In this document: positions 1-7,321 of the stretch, in pieces
How the letters are laid out: each line of letters starts with the position of its first letter
Numbering within the stretch: position 1 is the stretch's first letter
NCBI RefSeq assembly: GCF_019599265.1
Contig: NZ_JAHZTC010000018.1
Coordinates: forward strand, 1 to 64,000
Length of the DNA: 64,000 nucleotides
Origin: Pontibacter sp. HSC-14F20
GTDB taxonomy: Bacteria > Bacteroidota > Bacteroidia > Cytophagales > Hymenobacteraceae
Direction: 5' to 3'
Position numbers and translations under genes: made by a program
Notes under the pieces: generated by a model
What the model was told of the DNA's origin: nothing
The model's input: only the letters and a program-made list of their open reading frames with translations
The model's database searches: none

Positions 1-1
1 C

Positions 2-1123
2 GCGACGGGCGTCTTCACGGGCGTATCGGCGGGCAATGGCCTGGCCTGGTCGGTTGCCGACGCCAACGACTGCCCTGCCACTGGCACGATCGACGTCGAA
101 TCTCCGAGCGCCATCGTGGCCAGCGCGACAGCAGTAAATCCGACTTGCGAGAATCTTAATGGAGGATCTATTTCTGGTACAATTACAGGTGGGACAGCTC
201 CATACAGAGTAAGTGTCGATGGGTTTGTTAATTATGTTACAAGCAGCGAAGGGAATTATTCTATTCTAAATCTTACTGCTGGTAACTATACTGTGACTGT
301 AAGAGATGCTAACTATGTTAGCTCCGGTGGTTGCGAAGCGCAAGCACCTGCTGTAACATTGACAGCACCTAGTTGCGGAGATTTCACCGGCTGTACTTTA
401 GGTTTCTGGAAAAACTGGCCACAAGCATGGGGTTGCGGATATATTCCTTATGATAACAAAAAACAGAAAATATCTGCATCTAAATTCTTCGTTGATGCCT
501 TCTCTGTTATTACTGATAGAAGGGGCTTGAATAAAAATTTAACTATGATGCAGGCACTTGGACTTGGTGGTGGGGATTATTATAACCTTGCTCGTCAGGC
601 TGTGAGTGCTCTTTTGAATGCGTGTCATCAAAATGTTACCTACGATTACAGCAAAGCTGAAATACAAGCAGCAGTTGTAAGTATGTTTAACTATGGATAT
701 GCAACACTAGACGGAATTTACTACTCAAGTGCTGGAGCGTTAGCAGTTGAATTTGATAGAGCTAATAATCAGAATTGTCCTCTTAACAATTCAAATTATG
801 ACCCTGGAAGCAATTTTACTGCAACATCTACTAGTACCCTCCAAGGACCAGACCTTGCTAACTCTCACGAACTCCGTGCTTATCCAACTCCATTCACTGA
901 CAAAGCGGTGATTGAGTTCACAGTAGCACAGGACGAAAACTTCAGTATGCGACTCTACGACATGCGCGGTGCGCTGGTAAGAGAGCTGAAGTCTGGTGAG
1001 GCGAAAGCCGGTATAGTGAACACCGTAGAGGTAGATGGTGGCGGACTGCCGGAAGGTCTGTATATCGCCCGCATGGTGTGTGACTCTGGTACGAAAACGG
1101 TTAAACTACTTAAAAAAGAATAA
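2..1123 (+). CDS. Secreted SprB-repeat protein with T9SS C-terminal sorting domain (5' partial)
   Basis: The frame is open from the first base of the window, so the N-terminus is missing; the GTG at 116 is only an internal codon. The visible part holds a SprB-type repeat (roughly residues 38-118, with NPTCENLNGG and GGTAPYRVSVDG), then a Cys-rich stretch beginning CTLGFWKNW, then a C-terminal sorting domain (YPTPFTDKAVIEF ... LPEGLYIARM ... KTVKLLKK) of the type A kind that sends cargo through the type IX secretion system to the cell surface. Base composition is mosaic: very GC-rich to about 140, AT-rich from 150 to 860, then average again over the sorting domain. Likely an adhesin or surface protein; no specific ligand can be named. 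Confidence 0.85.
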   Translation, partial: ATGVFTGVSAGNGLAWSVADANDCPATGTIDVESPSAIVASATAVNPTCENLNGGSISGTITGGTAPYRVSVDGFVNYVTSSEGNYSILNLTAGNYTVTVRDANYVSSGGCEAQAPAVTLTAPSCGDFTGCTLGFWKNWPQAWGCGYIPYDNKKQKISASKFFVDAFSVITDRRGLNKNLTMMQALGLGGGDYYNLARQAVSALLNACHQNVTYDYSKAEIQAAVVSMFNYGYATLDGIYYSSAGALAVEFDRANNQNCPLNNSNYDPGSNFTATSTSTLQGPDLANSHELRAYPTPFTDKAVIEFTVAQDENFSMRLYDMRGALVRELKSGEAKAGIVNTVEVDGGGLPEGLYIARMVCDSGTKTVKLLKKE

Positions 1124-1145
1124 CAGCAGGAGGCTGTTAAATAAG

Positions 1146-1186
1146 GCTGCCGCTAGTGGGGAAACCTGCTGGCGGCAGCTTTTTTA
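1146..1186 (+). terminator. Rho-independent terminator
   Basis: An 8-bp perfect stem (GCTGCCGC / GCGGCAGC, arms 1146-1153 and 1172-1179) is followed by six T. It lies 22 bases after the stop of the T9SS protein. Confidence 0.88.
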
Positions 1187-1470
1187 TGTATTGGAATGAG
1201 ATAAATCAAGTCTTTCCATCCTCTCACGTTCTTTCTTAGTTCTTATTACAAAGCCATTCACCCTGGGAATACATTTATTCACCCCTACGTTTATATATAA
1301 TACAAAATAATATTTAATATATCATATATAATTAATTCCTTGCGCACACCATCTGGCATACGATTGAAAGAAGATTCAACAAAAAATTCAATTACTTCTG
1401 CTGTTGAAATTTTCCTCTTTATCAGCTACTCCAATTAACAACCAATACTAACTATAACCCTTAAAAATTT
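1187..1470. other. AT-rich intergenic region
   Basis: About 280 bases, very AT-rich around 1290-1340 with runs of TATA/AATAT. It must hold the promoter of the lipoprotein gene at 1471, but I find no convincing TAnnTTTG element and no RNA gene. Confidence 0.5.
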
Positions 1471-2427
1471 ATGAAGAAAGTTTTCAATTACTCGTTTCTG
1501 ATTTTCCTTTTTGCTTTTGTGGCTTTTGCCTGTTCCAAAGAAAGCGACGAAGTAAACCCCACTGCTTCCCTTGGCAGCGAATCTGTAAGTGAATACCAGG
1601 CAACCCTCGGTTGTTATGGTGTTGGTTGTATGAACTATTCTGGTGGCGTTTGGTCCTTTTCGTTAAAAGGCGGCAGTGCTCCCTATGGTCTGAGCCATCT
1701 CAACCTGGAACTGTTAGACTGTGATGGAAATCCGTTATACTTAGTTAGTGGAAGTGTTACGAGTGCTAAAATCGTCGTGGCAGGTAAGACTTATGTAGCT
1801 GGCACACTCGATACATATGGTAATGGCTTTGTGCTTGAGTACTCTGACGGAAGCTGTACTGCCCCGGGTGTGGTAGAAACAGGTATAGTGAAATTCGAGA
1901 TGAAAGGCGGTCTGGACGACATCCTGAAAGCGAACAATGCTGTCTTTTCATTCTCGGTTGCTAACGGCGCGCTCCTTAGTGGTGCGAACATACTGGTAAA
2001 AACAGGCGGCCCTCGTGAGCAGCAATGTAACAGAGATAGTATAGGTACTTGTGAAGACTACTGTGAACCTGTTGAAGTTTGCTCTTTCTCACAAGGCCGT
2101 TATTTCAACAAAGGCAACAAAGGCAAAAACTGGCCAATGGGAGTAGATCATGTCTATGTTGGTACTCGCAAACTGAAAAAAGGAGTAGATACGTTGCCCG
2201 CCACTACTGCTGAGGCCAAAGCGCTCTTCCAGGCAGGTGCTTTGGTGTTGAGCGCCATGGAGCAGGGAATCGGCTGGAACGAATATTTAGCCATGCTGCC
2301 GGAGCCTGTACGTAATGCCTATGCCTGCATCGCGACCTACTATACAAATGGTTCGACTACCTGCAATCTGCAAACTGCAGCAAGCACCATCGGTAACTGG
2401 ATTGACGAAAATCACTGCGAAGAATAA
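1471..2427 (+). CDS. Surface lipoprotein of unknown function
   Basis: 318 residues. A lipoprotein signal peptide ends in AFAC with the lipidated Cys at residue 21, followed by SKESDE, so the protein is probably anchored in the outer membrane. The middle is a beta-rich Gly/Ser/Cys region. The C-terminal third (from about CSFSQGRYF) resembles the second half of the preceding T9SS protein: Cys, aromatic, KNW, then a helical part rich in Ala and Leu, ending in a Cys pair. This suggests both carry a version of the unnamed 'GFWKNH' secreted domain. Base composition is lower in GC than most neighbours. It has its own terminator. Function not recognised. Confidence 0.75.
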   Translation: MKKVFNYSFLIFLFAFVAFACSKESDEVNPTASLGSESVSEYQATLGCYGVGCMNYSGGVWSFSLKGGSAPYGLSHLNLELLDCDGNPLYLVSGSVTSAKIVVAGKTYVAGTLDTYGNGFVLEYSDGSCTAPGVVETGIVKFEMKGGLDDILKANNAVFSFSVANGALLSGANILVKTGGPREQQCNRDSIGTCEDYCEPVEVCSFSQGRYFNKGNKGKNWPMGVDHVYVGTRKLKKGVDTLPATTAEAKALFQAGALVLSAMEQGIGWNEYLAMLPEPVRNAYACIATYYTNGSTTCNLQTAASTIGNWIDENHCEE

Positions 2428-2454
2428 CGCCGTCAACCAGATTAAAGAAATGAA

Positions 2455-2492
2455 CAGTCGCCGGAGGGTTATCCTCCCGGCGGCTGTTTTTT
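2455..2492 (+). terminator. Rho-independent terminator
   Basis: A strong GC-rich stem (CAGTCGCCGGAGG against CCTCCCGGCGGCTG with one bulge) with a short loop and six T, 28 bases after the lipoprotein stop codon. Confidence 0.9.
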
Positions 2493-2496
2493 GTAG

Positions 2497-2572
2497 CAGG
2501 CCCTGTGATGGCGACTTTCAGCATAATTGCCCTACCTTTGCGATATGCTGAAAGTCGCCATCACAGGGCCTG
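2497..2572. repeat. 28-bp perfect inverted repeat spanning a promoter and start codon
   Basis: Arms 2497-2524 and 2545-2572 are exact reverse complements, separated by 20 bases. The right arm is the first nine codons of the kinase gene (MLKVAITGP). The spacer contains its TACCTTTG -7 element. There is no T-run after it and a separate terminator sits just upstream, so this is not the lipoprotein gene's terminator. Confidence 0.95.
2533..2540 (+). promoter_or_regulatory. Bacteroidota -7 element TACCTTTG
   Basis: Matches TAnnTTTG. It ends four bases before ATG 2545, which predicts a leaderless or nearly leaderless mRNA and argues against an in-frame start at 2527, which lies upstream of this element. 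Confidence 0.65.
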
Positions 2573-3066
2573 AATCTACGGGCAAATCTACGCTGTCGCA
2601 GCAATTGGCCGCGCACTACAACACGGTTTGGGTGCCGGAGTACGCCCGCACCTACATCGAAACCCTCGAAAGACCTTATACCTTGCAGGATCTGGAGCTG
2701 ATTGCCAGAGAGCAACTGGCATTGGAAGCGCAGATGGAAGGGCAGGCAGAGCGTATACTCTTCTCGGATACCGACCTGCTGGTGATCAAGATATGGAGTG
2801 AACATGCCTTTGGTGAGTACCCCGACTGGGTATTGCAAAAACTAAAGCAACAGGACTACAACCTTTACCTGCTCATGGGCGTTGATTTGCCGTGGGAGCC
2901 TGATCCGCAGCGAGAGCATCCGCACCTGCGCCAGTACTTTTATGACTGGTATAAGCGGGAACTGGAGGAACTGAAGGTGCCCTATCTGGAGGTCAGCGGA
3001 CAGCACGAAGACCGGTTTGATAAGGCCACTAAGTACATCGATGATTTGCTCCGGCAACATACCTAA
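2545..3066 (+). CDS. NadR-like AAA family kinase, probable ribosylnicotinamide kinase
   Basis: 173 residues from ATG 2545. It begins directly with the P-loop strand: MLKVAITGPESTGKST, Walker A at residues 8-16. The downstream pattern (VPEYARTYIE, SDTDLLVIKIWSE, LMGVDLPWEPDPQRE) is that of the nicotinamide riboside kinase domain found at the C-terminus of NadR and as a stand-alone protein in Bacteroidota. It would phosphorylate nicotinamide riboside to NMN in NAD salvage. No PnuC transporter is adjacent. An earlier in-frame start at 2527 would add six residues but precedes the promoter element. Followed after 14 bases by the epimerase gene, probably in one transcript. Confidence 0.85.
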   Translation: MLKVAITGPESTGKSTLSQQLAAHYNTVWVPEYARTYIETLERPYTLQDLELIAREQLALEAQMEGQAERILFSDTDLLVIKIWSEHAFGEYPDWVLQKLKQQDYNLYLLMGVDLPWEPDPQREHPHLRQYFYDWYKRELEELKVPYLEVSGQHEDRFDKATKYIDDLLRQHT

Positions 3067-3080
3067 AACTATACCTAGCC

Positions 3081-3956
3081 ATGCTATACTATTTGCAGAA
3101 TTATAACTTTAAGGTGGGCGTCGAGAGCAAAGGCGCTGAGTTGCAACACTTCGTTAAGCTCGATGAGGGCCTGGAGTTTATCTGGCAGGCCGACCCGCAG
3201 ATATGGGGCAGTCATGCGCCTAACCTTTTTCCGATCGTAGGGGAGTTGCCCGATGGGACCTATACCTACGAAGATGAGATCTTTGCCCTGAAACGCCACG
3301 GATTTGCGCGGCACAAGGAATTTAAGCTCATAGAGGAGGAGGAGGACAAGCTGGTGTTTGAACTAGAGGACGATGAAGAAACCCTGCAGGTATACCCGTT
3401 CAAGTTCAGGCTACTGGTTGCTTACAAGCTCGAAAACAACAAGCTGTCAGTTACTTACCAGGTCCTCAACCGCGACAAGAAAGGAATGTATTTTTCCATT
3501 GGTGGCCATCCTGGGTTCAATGTCCCGTTTTATGGAGGCGAGCAGTACGAAGACTATTTCATTGAATTTGAGAAGGAAGAGACCCTGCATCGCTACCTGC
3601 TCACGGATGCGGGCTTGCAAAGCGGTGACACGGCGAAGGTGCTGGAGCACGATCGGGTACTGCCCTTAAAACACAGTTATTTTGAGAAAGACGCACTGGT
3701 GTTCAAGCACTTAAATTCTGATAAACTGTCGTTGGGTAGCCGTACCAACCAGCGGCGCATAGAAATAACTTTTCCGGGGTTTCCATACCTGGGCATCTGG
3801 GCGAAGCCGGGGCCGTCGCCTTATGTATGCATTGAGCCCTGGTGCGGTATAGCTGGTCGCGACGGTGAATCCGGCGAACTCGAAAAAAAGGAAGGCATCA
3901 ACCTGCTCAGTCCAATGCAGGTGTTCGAGCGCACCTTTACCTTAGAAGTACTTTAG
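3081..3956 (+). CDS. Aldose 1-epimerase family protein (LacX-like)
   Basis: 291 residues. The protein has the galactose-mutarotase fold signatures of the LacX branch: an N-terminal GAELQHF segment, GSHAPNLFPIVG, RHGFARHKEF with the active-site His region, GGHPGFNVP, and CIEPWCGI carrying the likely catalytic Glu. It would interconvert alpha and beta anomers of hexoses or hexose phosphates in the cytoplasm; no signal peptide. It lies 14 bases after the NadR-like kinase and ends at a strong bidirectional terminator. Substrate cannot be fixed from sequence. Confidence 0.85.
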   Translation: MLYYLQNYNFKVGVESKGAELQHFVKLDEGLEFIWQADPQIWGSHAPNLFPIVGELPDGTYTYEDEIFALKRHGFARHKEFKLIEEEEDKLVFELEDDEETLQVYPFKFRLLVAYKLENNKLSVTYQVLNRDKKGMYFSIGGHPGFNVPFYGGEQYEDYFIEFEKEETLHRYLLTDAGLQSGDTAKVLEHDRVLPLKHSYFEKDALVFKHLNSDKLSLGSRTNQRRIEITFPGFPYLGIWAKPGPSPYVCIEPWCGIAGRDGESGELEKKEGINLLSPMQVFERTFTLEVL

Positions 3957-3963
3957 CAGAAAT

Positions 3964-4030
3964 AATGCTCTTAAATCAAAAAGTCCCCTGGTCGATTATT
4001 CGGCAGGGGACTTTTTGATTTAAGAGCATT
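3964..4030. terminator. Bidirectional terminator with a 27-bp perfect stem
   Basis: Arms 3964-3990 and 4004-4030 are perfect reverse complements around a 13-base loop. The GC core (AGTCCCCTG/CAGGGGACT) is flanked by A5/T5, so it can terminate the epimerase gene on the plus strand and the gene at 4031-4282 on the minus strand. The stem is far longer than termination needs. Confidence 0.9.
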
Positions 4031-4282
4031 TCATTGCAGGGAAGGCTCCGGAAACTTGGGAACCTTGATGCGTCTCAGGTCATAATGCGGTTCATAATCA
4101 TTGATAGGCAATGATATGCCGGGTGGCAGGTCCAGATCTGGCAGATCGTCGCCAAGTGGCTCGCCTCCATCGTCATCGTTATCAGTAGAGGAAGACCCTC
4201 TGAATTTTTTGCGTGGAGCGAAAGCGTAGTATGCCAGTATCGTTAGCAGTGCTAAGGTATACAGTAAGCTGATCATCATCAC
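4031..4282 (-). CDS. Small membrane-anchored acidic protein, unknown
   Basis: 83 residues. An N-terminal hydrophobic segment (about residues 3-21) is followed by RKK, a Ser/Asp/Gly-rich linker and a Pro/Asp-rich tail (DLPDLDLPPG ... YDLRRIKVPKFPEP). One membrane span with a short tail on the basic, cytoplasmic side is likely. Three Met codons in a row make the exact start uncertain. The stop abuts the long terminator stem. No recognised family. Confidence 0.6.
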   Translation of the reverse strand: MMMISLLYTLALLTILAYYAFAPRKKFRGSSSTDNDDDGGEPLGDDLPDLDLPPGISLPINDYEPHYDLRRIKVPKFPEPSLQ

Positions 4283-4480
4283 ATTTCTTCTTAAACTCTA
4301 AAATTGGTTCAGCCGGCCTATTTTCCTGGCAAATCCTACTTATTATGCATGGATGCTTGAAAACGTGCCTCGTATTGTTTTCAACGTAGTTTGCCCGCCT
4401 GTGGTTATCGGCTTTTGTTAAAATAAAATTGTACTTAACTGCTTGATATAGTGGTTTGGCCATAAATTGCCCCTGCTGGT
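4283..4480. other. Intergenic region between divergent genes
   Basis: About 200 bases. An open frame on the minus strand (4182-4463) overlaps the small membrane protein and has no family resemblance. Nothing else is seen. Confidence 0.4.
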
Positions 4481-4512
4481 TTTGTTTTGATCAAAAAACG
4501 GGTCTACCTTTA
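4481..4512 (+). promoter_or_regulatory. Promoter of the TPP-riboswitch transcript
   Basis: TTTG at 4481-4484, 20-base spacer, TACCTTTA at 4505-4512, close to the Bacteroidota consensus TTTG-N19-TAnnTTTG. Transcription would start around 4519, at the 5' side of the riboswitch. Confidence 0.65.
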
Positions 4513-4516
4513 CAGC

Positions 4517-4597
4517 AGTTTAGGGGTGCCTTATAACAACGGGCTGAGATCATACCCATTGAACCTGATCCGGATAATGCCGGCGAAGGGAAAAACG
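4517..4597 (+). ncRNA. TPP (THI-box) riboswitch
   Basis: All conserved blocks are present in order: GGGGTGCC (4523-4530), GGGCTGAGATCATACCC (4541-4556), GAACCTGATCCGGATAATGCC (from 4561), then GGCGAAGGGA. A short P1 (GTTT 4518-4521 with AAAC 4593-4596) closes the aptamer. A small hairpin (CTGCC 4618-4622 / GGCAG 4630-4634) and a T-run from 4651 lie before the start codon at 4672 and may form the expression platform. Thiamine pyrophosphate binding should shut down the downstream receptor. Confidence 0.95.
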
Positions 4598-4671
4598 CGG
4601 GGAAACTATGTAGCAGGCTGCCGGCCCCAGGCAGGTCTGTATGTTTCAACTTATTCTTTTTTTACACCTCC

Positions 4672-7149
4672 ATGAAAAAATTACTGATTGTGATGGCAGT
4701 CGTTGTATTGTTGCCATTGCAGCTGCTTGCTCAGTTCAATCTGAGCGGCTACGTAACCGATGCTGCCCAAAACGAAGCGCTGGCGGGAGCCACCGTCGTA
4801 CTTTCCGGCAGCAACCAAGCCACCGTGTCCGGTCCGGATGGCTACTTCCAATTCAAGAACCTTTCTGACGGCAGCTATACCTTGCACGTATCCTACCTGG
4901 GCTACAGCCAACTGAGCAGACAAATACAACTCAGCGCCGACACCGAACTGCGGCTAGCTTTGCAGCCAACCAGTGTGAGCACCGGCGAAGTACTCGTATC
5001 ATCTACCCGGGCCAACGAACGGACCGGCACTACTTTCACGAACGTGACGCGCGAAGAAATAGCCGAACGCAACTTTGGGCAAGACCTGCCATACCTGTTG
5101 GAGCAGACGCCGTCGGTGGTGGTAAACTCTGATGCTGGCGCAGGCGTGGGCTATACCGGTATCCGCATTCGTGGCTCCGACATTACCCGCATTAACGTGA
5201 CCGTGAACGGTATACCTGTAAACGACTCCGAAAGCCACGGTACTTTCTTTGTGAACATGCCGGATTTTGCCTCCTCTGTAGAAGATATGCAGGTGCAGCG
5301 CGGGGTGGGCACGTCCACCAACGGAGCAGGTGCCTTTGGAGCGAGTATAAACATTCAAACTCAGAAAGTGCGCCGTGAAGCCTACGCCGAAACCGACAAC
5401 AGCTACGGCTCTTTCAACACGTGGAAGAACAATGTGCGCTTCGGCACGGGCCTGATCAACGGAAAATTTGCTTTTGATGGCCGCCTGTCGCACATCAAGT
5501 CAGATGGGTATATCGACCGTGCTTTCTCTGACCTGAAATCCATGTACTTCTCAGGGGGCTACTACGGCGATAAAACAACCGTGAAGTTCGTGACATTCTC
5601 GGGTCAGGAGCAGACTTACCAGGCCTGGTATGGTACGCCGGAAGCGCTGGTGTATGGCAATGCTGCCGACCTGCAGGCCTACATCGATCGTAACGGCATA
5701 GAAGGCAGCGACCTAGAAAATCTGCGCACAGCTGGCCGCAGGTATAACTACTATACCTACGACAACGAAACCGACAACTACCAGCAGGACCACTACCAGT
5801 TGCACCTGTCGCATGATTTCTCGCCGGAGCTTACTTTCTCTGGAGCACTGCACTATACCTATGGACGAGGCTATTACGAGCAGTTCCGTACCAACGACAA
5901 GTTCTCGAACTACGGTTTGCCCAATGTGGAGGTAGGAGAGGAAACGATCAGCAGGACCGATCTGATCCGTCGCCGCTGGCTGGACAATAATTTCTTCGGT
6001 GCCACCTATGCTTTTCAGTACAATCCAACGCCACGCCTGAATGCAACCCTGGGCGGTGCTTGGAACAGGTATGACGGTGACCACTTCGGGGAGGTGATCT
6101 GGGCAAGATTTGCCTCTACCTCCAACATCGGCGACCGCTATTACGACAACAATGCCGTGAAGAACGACTTCAACATTTTCGGTAAGGTGATCTATAGTCT
6201 GACGGATCAGTTGAGTCTGTTTGGTGACATGCAACTGCGAACCGTGAATTATACCTTCGAGGGCATCGACAAGAACTTTGAGAATCTGGAACAAAACGTG
6301 GATTATACCTTCTACAACCCCAAGGCAGGTATAAGCTATGAATTTAAGCCGGGGCATCAGCTCTATGCTTCTTATGCCATCGGCAACCGCGAACCAGTTC
6401 GTGACGACTTTACGGAATCTACCGTCGACAGCCGTCCGAAGCACGAGACACTGCGCAACGTGGAGGCTGGCTACCGTGGTCAGTTGGCGCTGGGCGAGCT
6501 GGCAGGGCGTGCACTGGGCGCTAGTCTGGAGGCAAACTACTTCTTCATGGACTACAAAAACCAATTGGTGCTGACCGGTGAGATCAACGATGTGGGTGCC
6601 TATACCCGCACGAACATTGACCGCAGCTACCGCCAGGGTATAGAGCTGGCCGGAGCAGTTCGCCTGGGCAACTTTGTGAATCTGAGCAGCAACCTGAGCT
6701 ACAGCCAAAATAAAGTGCGCGATTTTGAAGAGTACATCGACGACTACGACGAGGGAGGCCAGGTAATGAACAGCTACAGCGAAGCCACCATTGCTTACTC
6801 TCCGGATTTTGTGTCGGCAACGCAACTGGAGGTAGAGGTGCTAAAAGGGTTGAAGGCCGCCTTTATTTACAAAACAGTGAGCAAGCAGTACCTGGACAAT
6901 ACCCAGAATGATAACCGCATTATACCTGCTTATCAGGTGGGCGACCTGCGCCTGCGTTATTCCACCGGTTTCACGGGCGTGCTAAAAGGCCTGGAGCTTG
7001 GTCTGCTGGTCAACAACCTATTTAACGAGCGCTATGCCGCCAATGGCTATACCTATAGCTACCTGGCAGGAGGGGAGCTGACAACCGAAAACTTCTACTA
7101 TCCGCAAGCCACCCGCAACTTCCTGGCATCTGTAGGCTTAAGATTTTAA
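4672..7149 (+). CDS. TonB-dependent outer membrane receptor, probably for thiamine
   Basis: 825 residues. A signal peptide ends near LLAQ (residue 21). A carboxypeptidase-regulatory-like domain follows (about 22-95), then the plug (about 100-220, with GYTGIRIRGSDITRINVTVNG and GTSTNGAGAFGASINIQT), then a large beta-barrel ending in terminal Phe (ASVGLRF). Such receptors import scarce compounds using TonB energy. The TPP riboswitch directly upstream indicates that the ligand is thiamine or a precursor; this is inferred from context and known riboswitch-linked receptors of Bacteroidota. No thiamine salvage or PnuT gene follows; a terminator closes the unit. Confidence 0.92.
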   Translation: MKKLLIVMAVVVLLPLQLLAQFNLSGYVTDAAQNEALAGATVVLSGSNQATVSGPDGYFQFKNLSDGSYTLHVSYLGYSQLSRQIQLSADTELRLALQPTSVSTGEVLVSSTRANERTGTTFTNVTREEIAERNFGQDLPYLLEQTPSVVVNSDAGAGVGYTGIRIRGSDITRINVTVNGIPVNDSESHGTFFVNMPDFASSVEDMQVQRGVGTSTNGAGAFGASINIQTQKVRREAYAETDNSYGSFNTWKNNVRFGTGLINGKFAFDGRLSHIKSDGYIDRAFSDLKSMYFSGGYYGDKTTVKFVTFSGQEQTYQAWYGTPEALVYGNAADLQAYIDRNGIEGSDLENLRTAGRRYNYYTYDNETDNYQQDHYQLHLSHDFSPELTFSGALHYTYGRGYYEQFRTNDKFSNYGLPNVEVGEETISRTDLIRRRWLDNNFFGATYAFQYNPTPRLNATLGGAWNRYDGDHFGEVIWARFASTSNIGDRYYDNNAVKNDFNIFGKVIYSLTDQLSLFGDMQLRTVNYTFEGIDKNFENLEQNVDYTFYNPKAGISYEFKPGHQLYASYAIGNREPVRDDFTESTVDSRPKHETLRNVEAGYRGQLALGELAGRALGASLEANYFFMDYKNQLVLTGEINDVGAYTRTNIDRSYRQGIELAGAVRLGNFVNLSSNLSYSQNKVRDFEEYIDDYDEGGQVMNSYSEATIAYSPDFVSATQLEVEVLKGLKAAFIYKTVSKQYLDNTQNDNRIIPAYQVGDLRLRYSTGFTGVLKGLELGLLVNNLFNERYAANGYTYSYLAGGELTTENFYYPQATRNFLASVGLRF

Positions 7150-7174
7150 CATAGATTGATTTTTGATGTTTAAA

Positions 7175-7203
7175 GGCCTCACCAACTGGTGGGGCTTTTT
7201 TTT
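7175..7203 (+). terminator. Rho-independent terminator
   Basis: Stem GCCTCACC (7176-7183) with GGTGGGGC (7188-7195, one G-T pair), loop AACT, then eight T. Confidence 0.88.
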
Positions 7204-7278
7204 GATCTTAACCACTTAACAATGTAATCATCCTGAAAATCATTCTTAGTCCAATAAATCCTGATTCAGAAAACTTGT

Positions 7279-7286
7279 TATATTTG
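7279..7286 (+). promoter_or_regulatory. -7 element TATATTTG
   Basis: Perfect TAnnTTTG match 35 bases before the ATG of the acyl-CoA dehydrogenase gene. Confidence 0.6.
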
Positions 7287-7321
7287 CGTATTACCCTTTC
7301 CTTAAAAAAACGAAATAAGCT

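Noticed and set aside
2497..2572. Phase-variable invertible promoter of the Bacteroides type
   Set aside because: The inverted repeats fit, but the 20-base spacer is much shorter than known invertible promoters and no invertase gene is present.
5713..6825. 370-codon minus-strand frame inside the TonB receptor
   Set aside because: It lies wholly within a well-supported receptor and shows no domain; an effect of GC-biased third codon positions.
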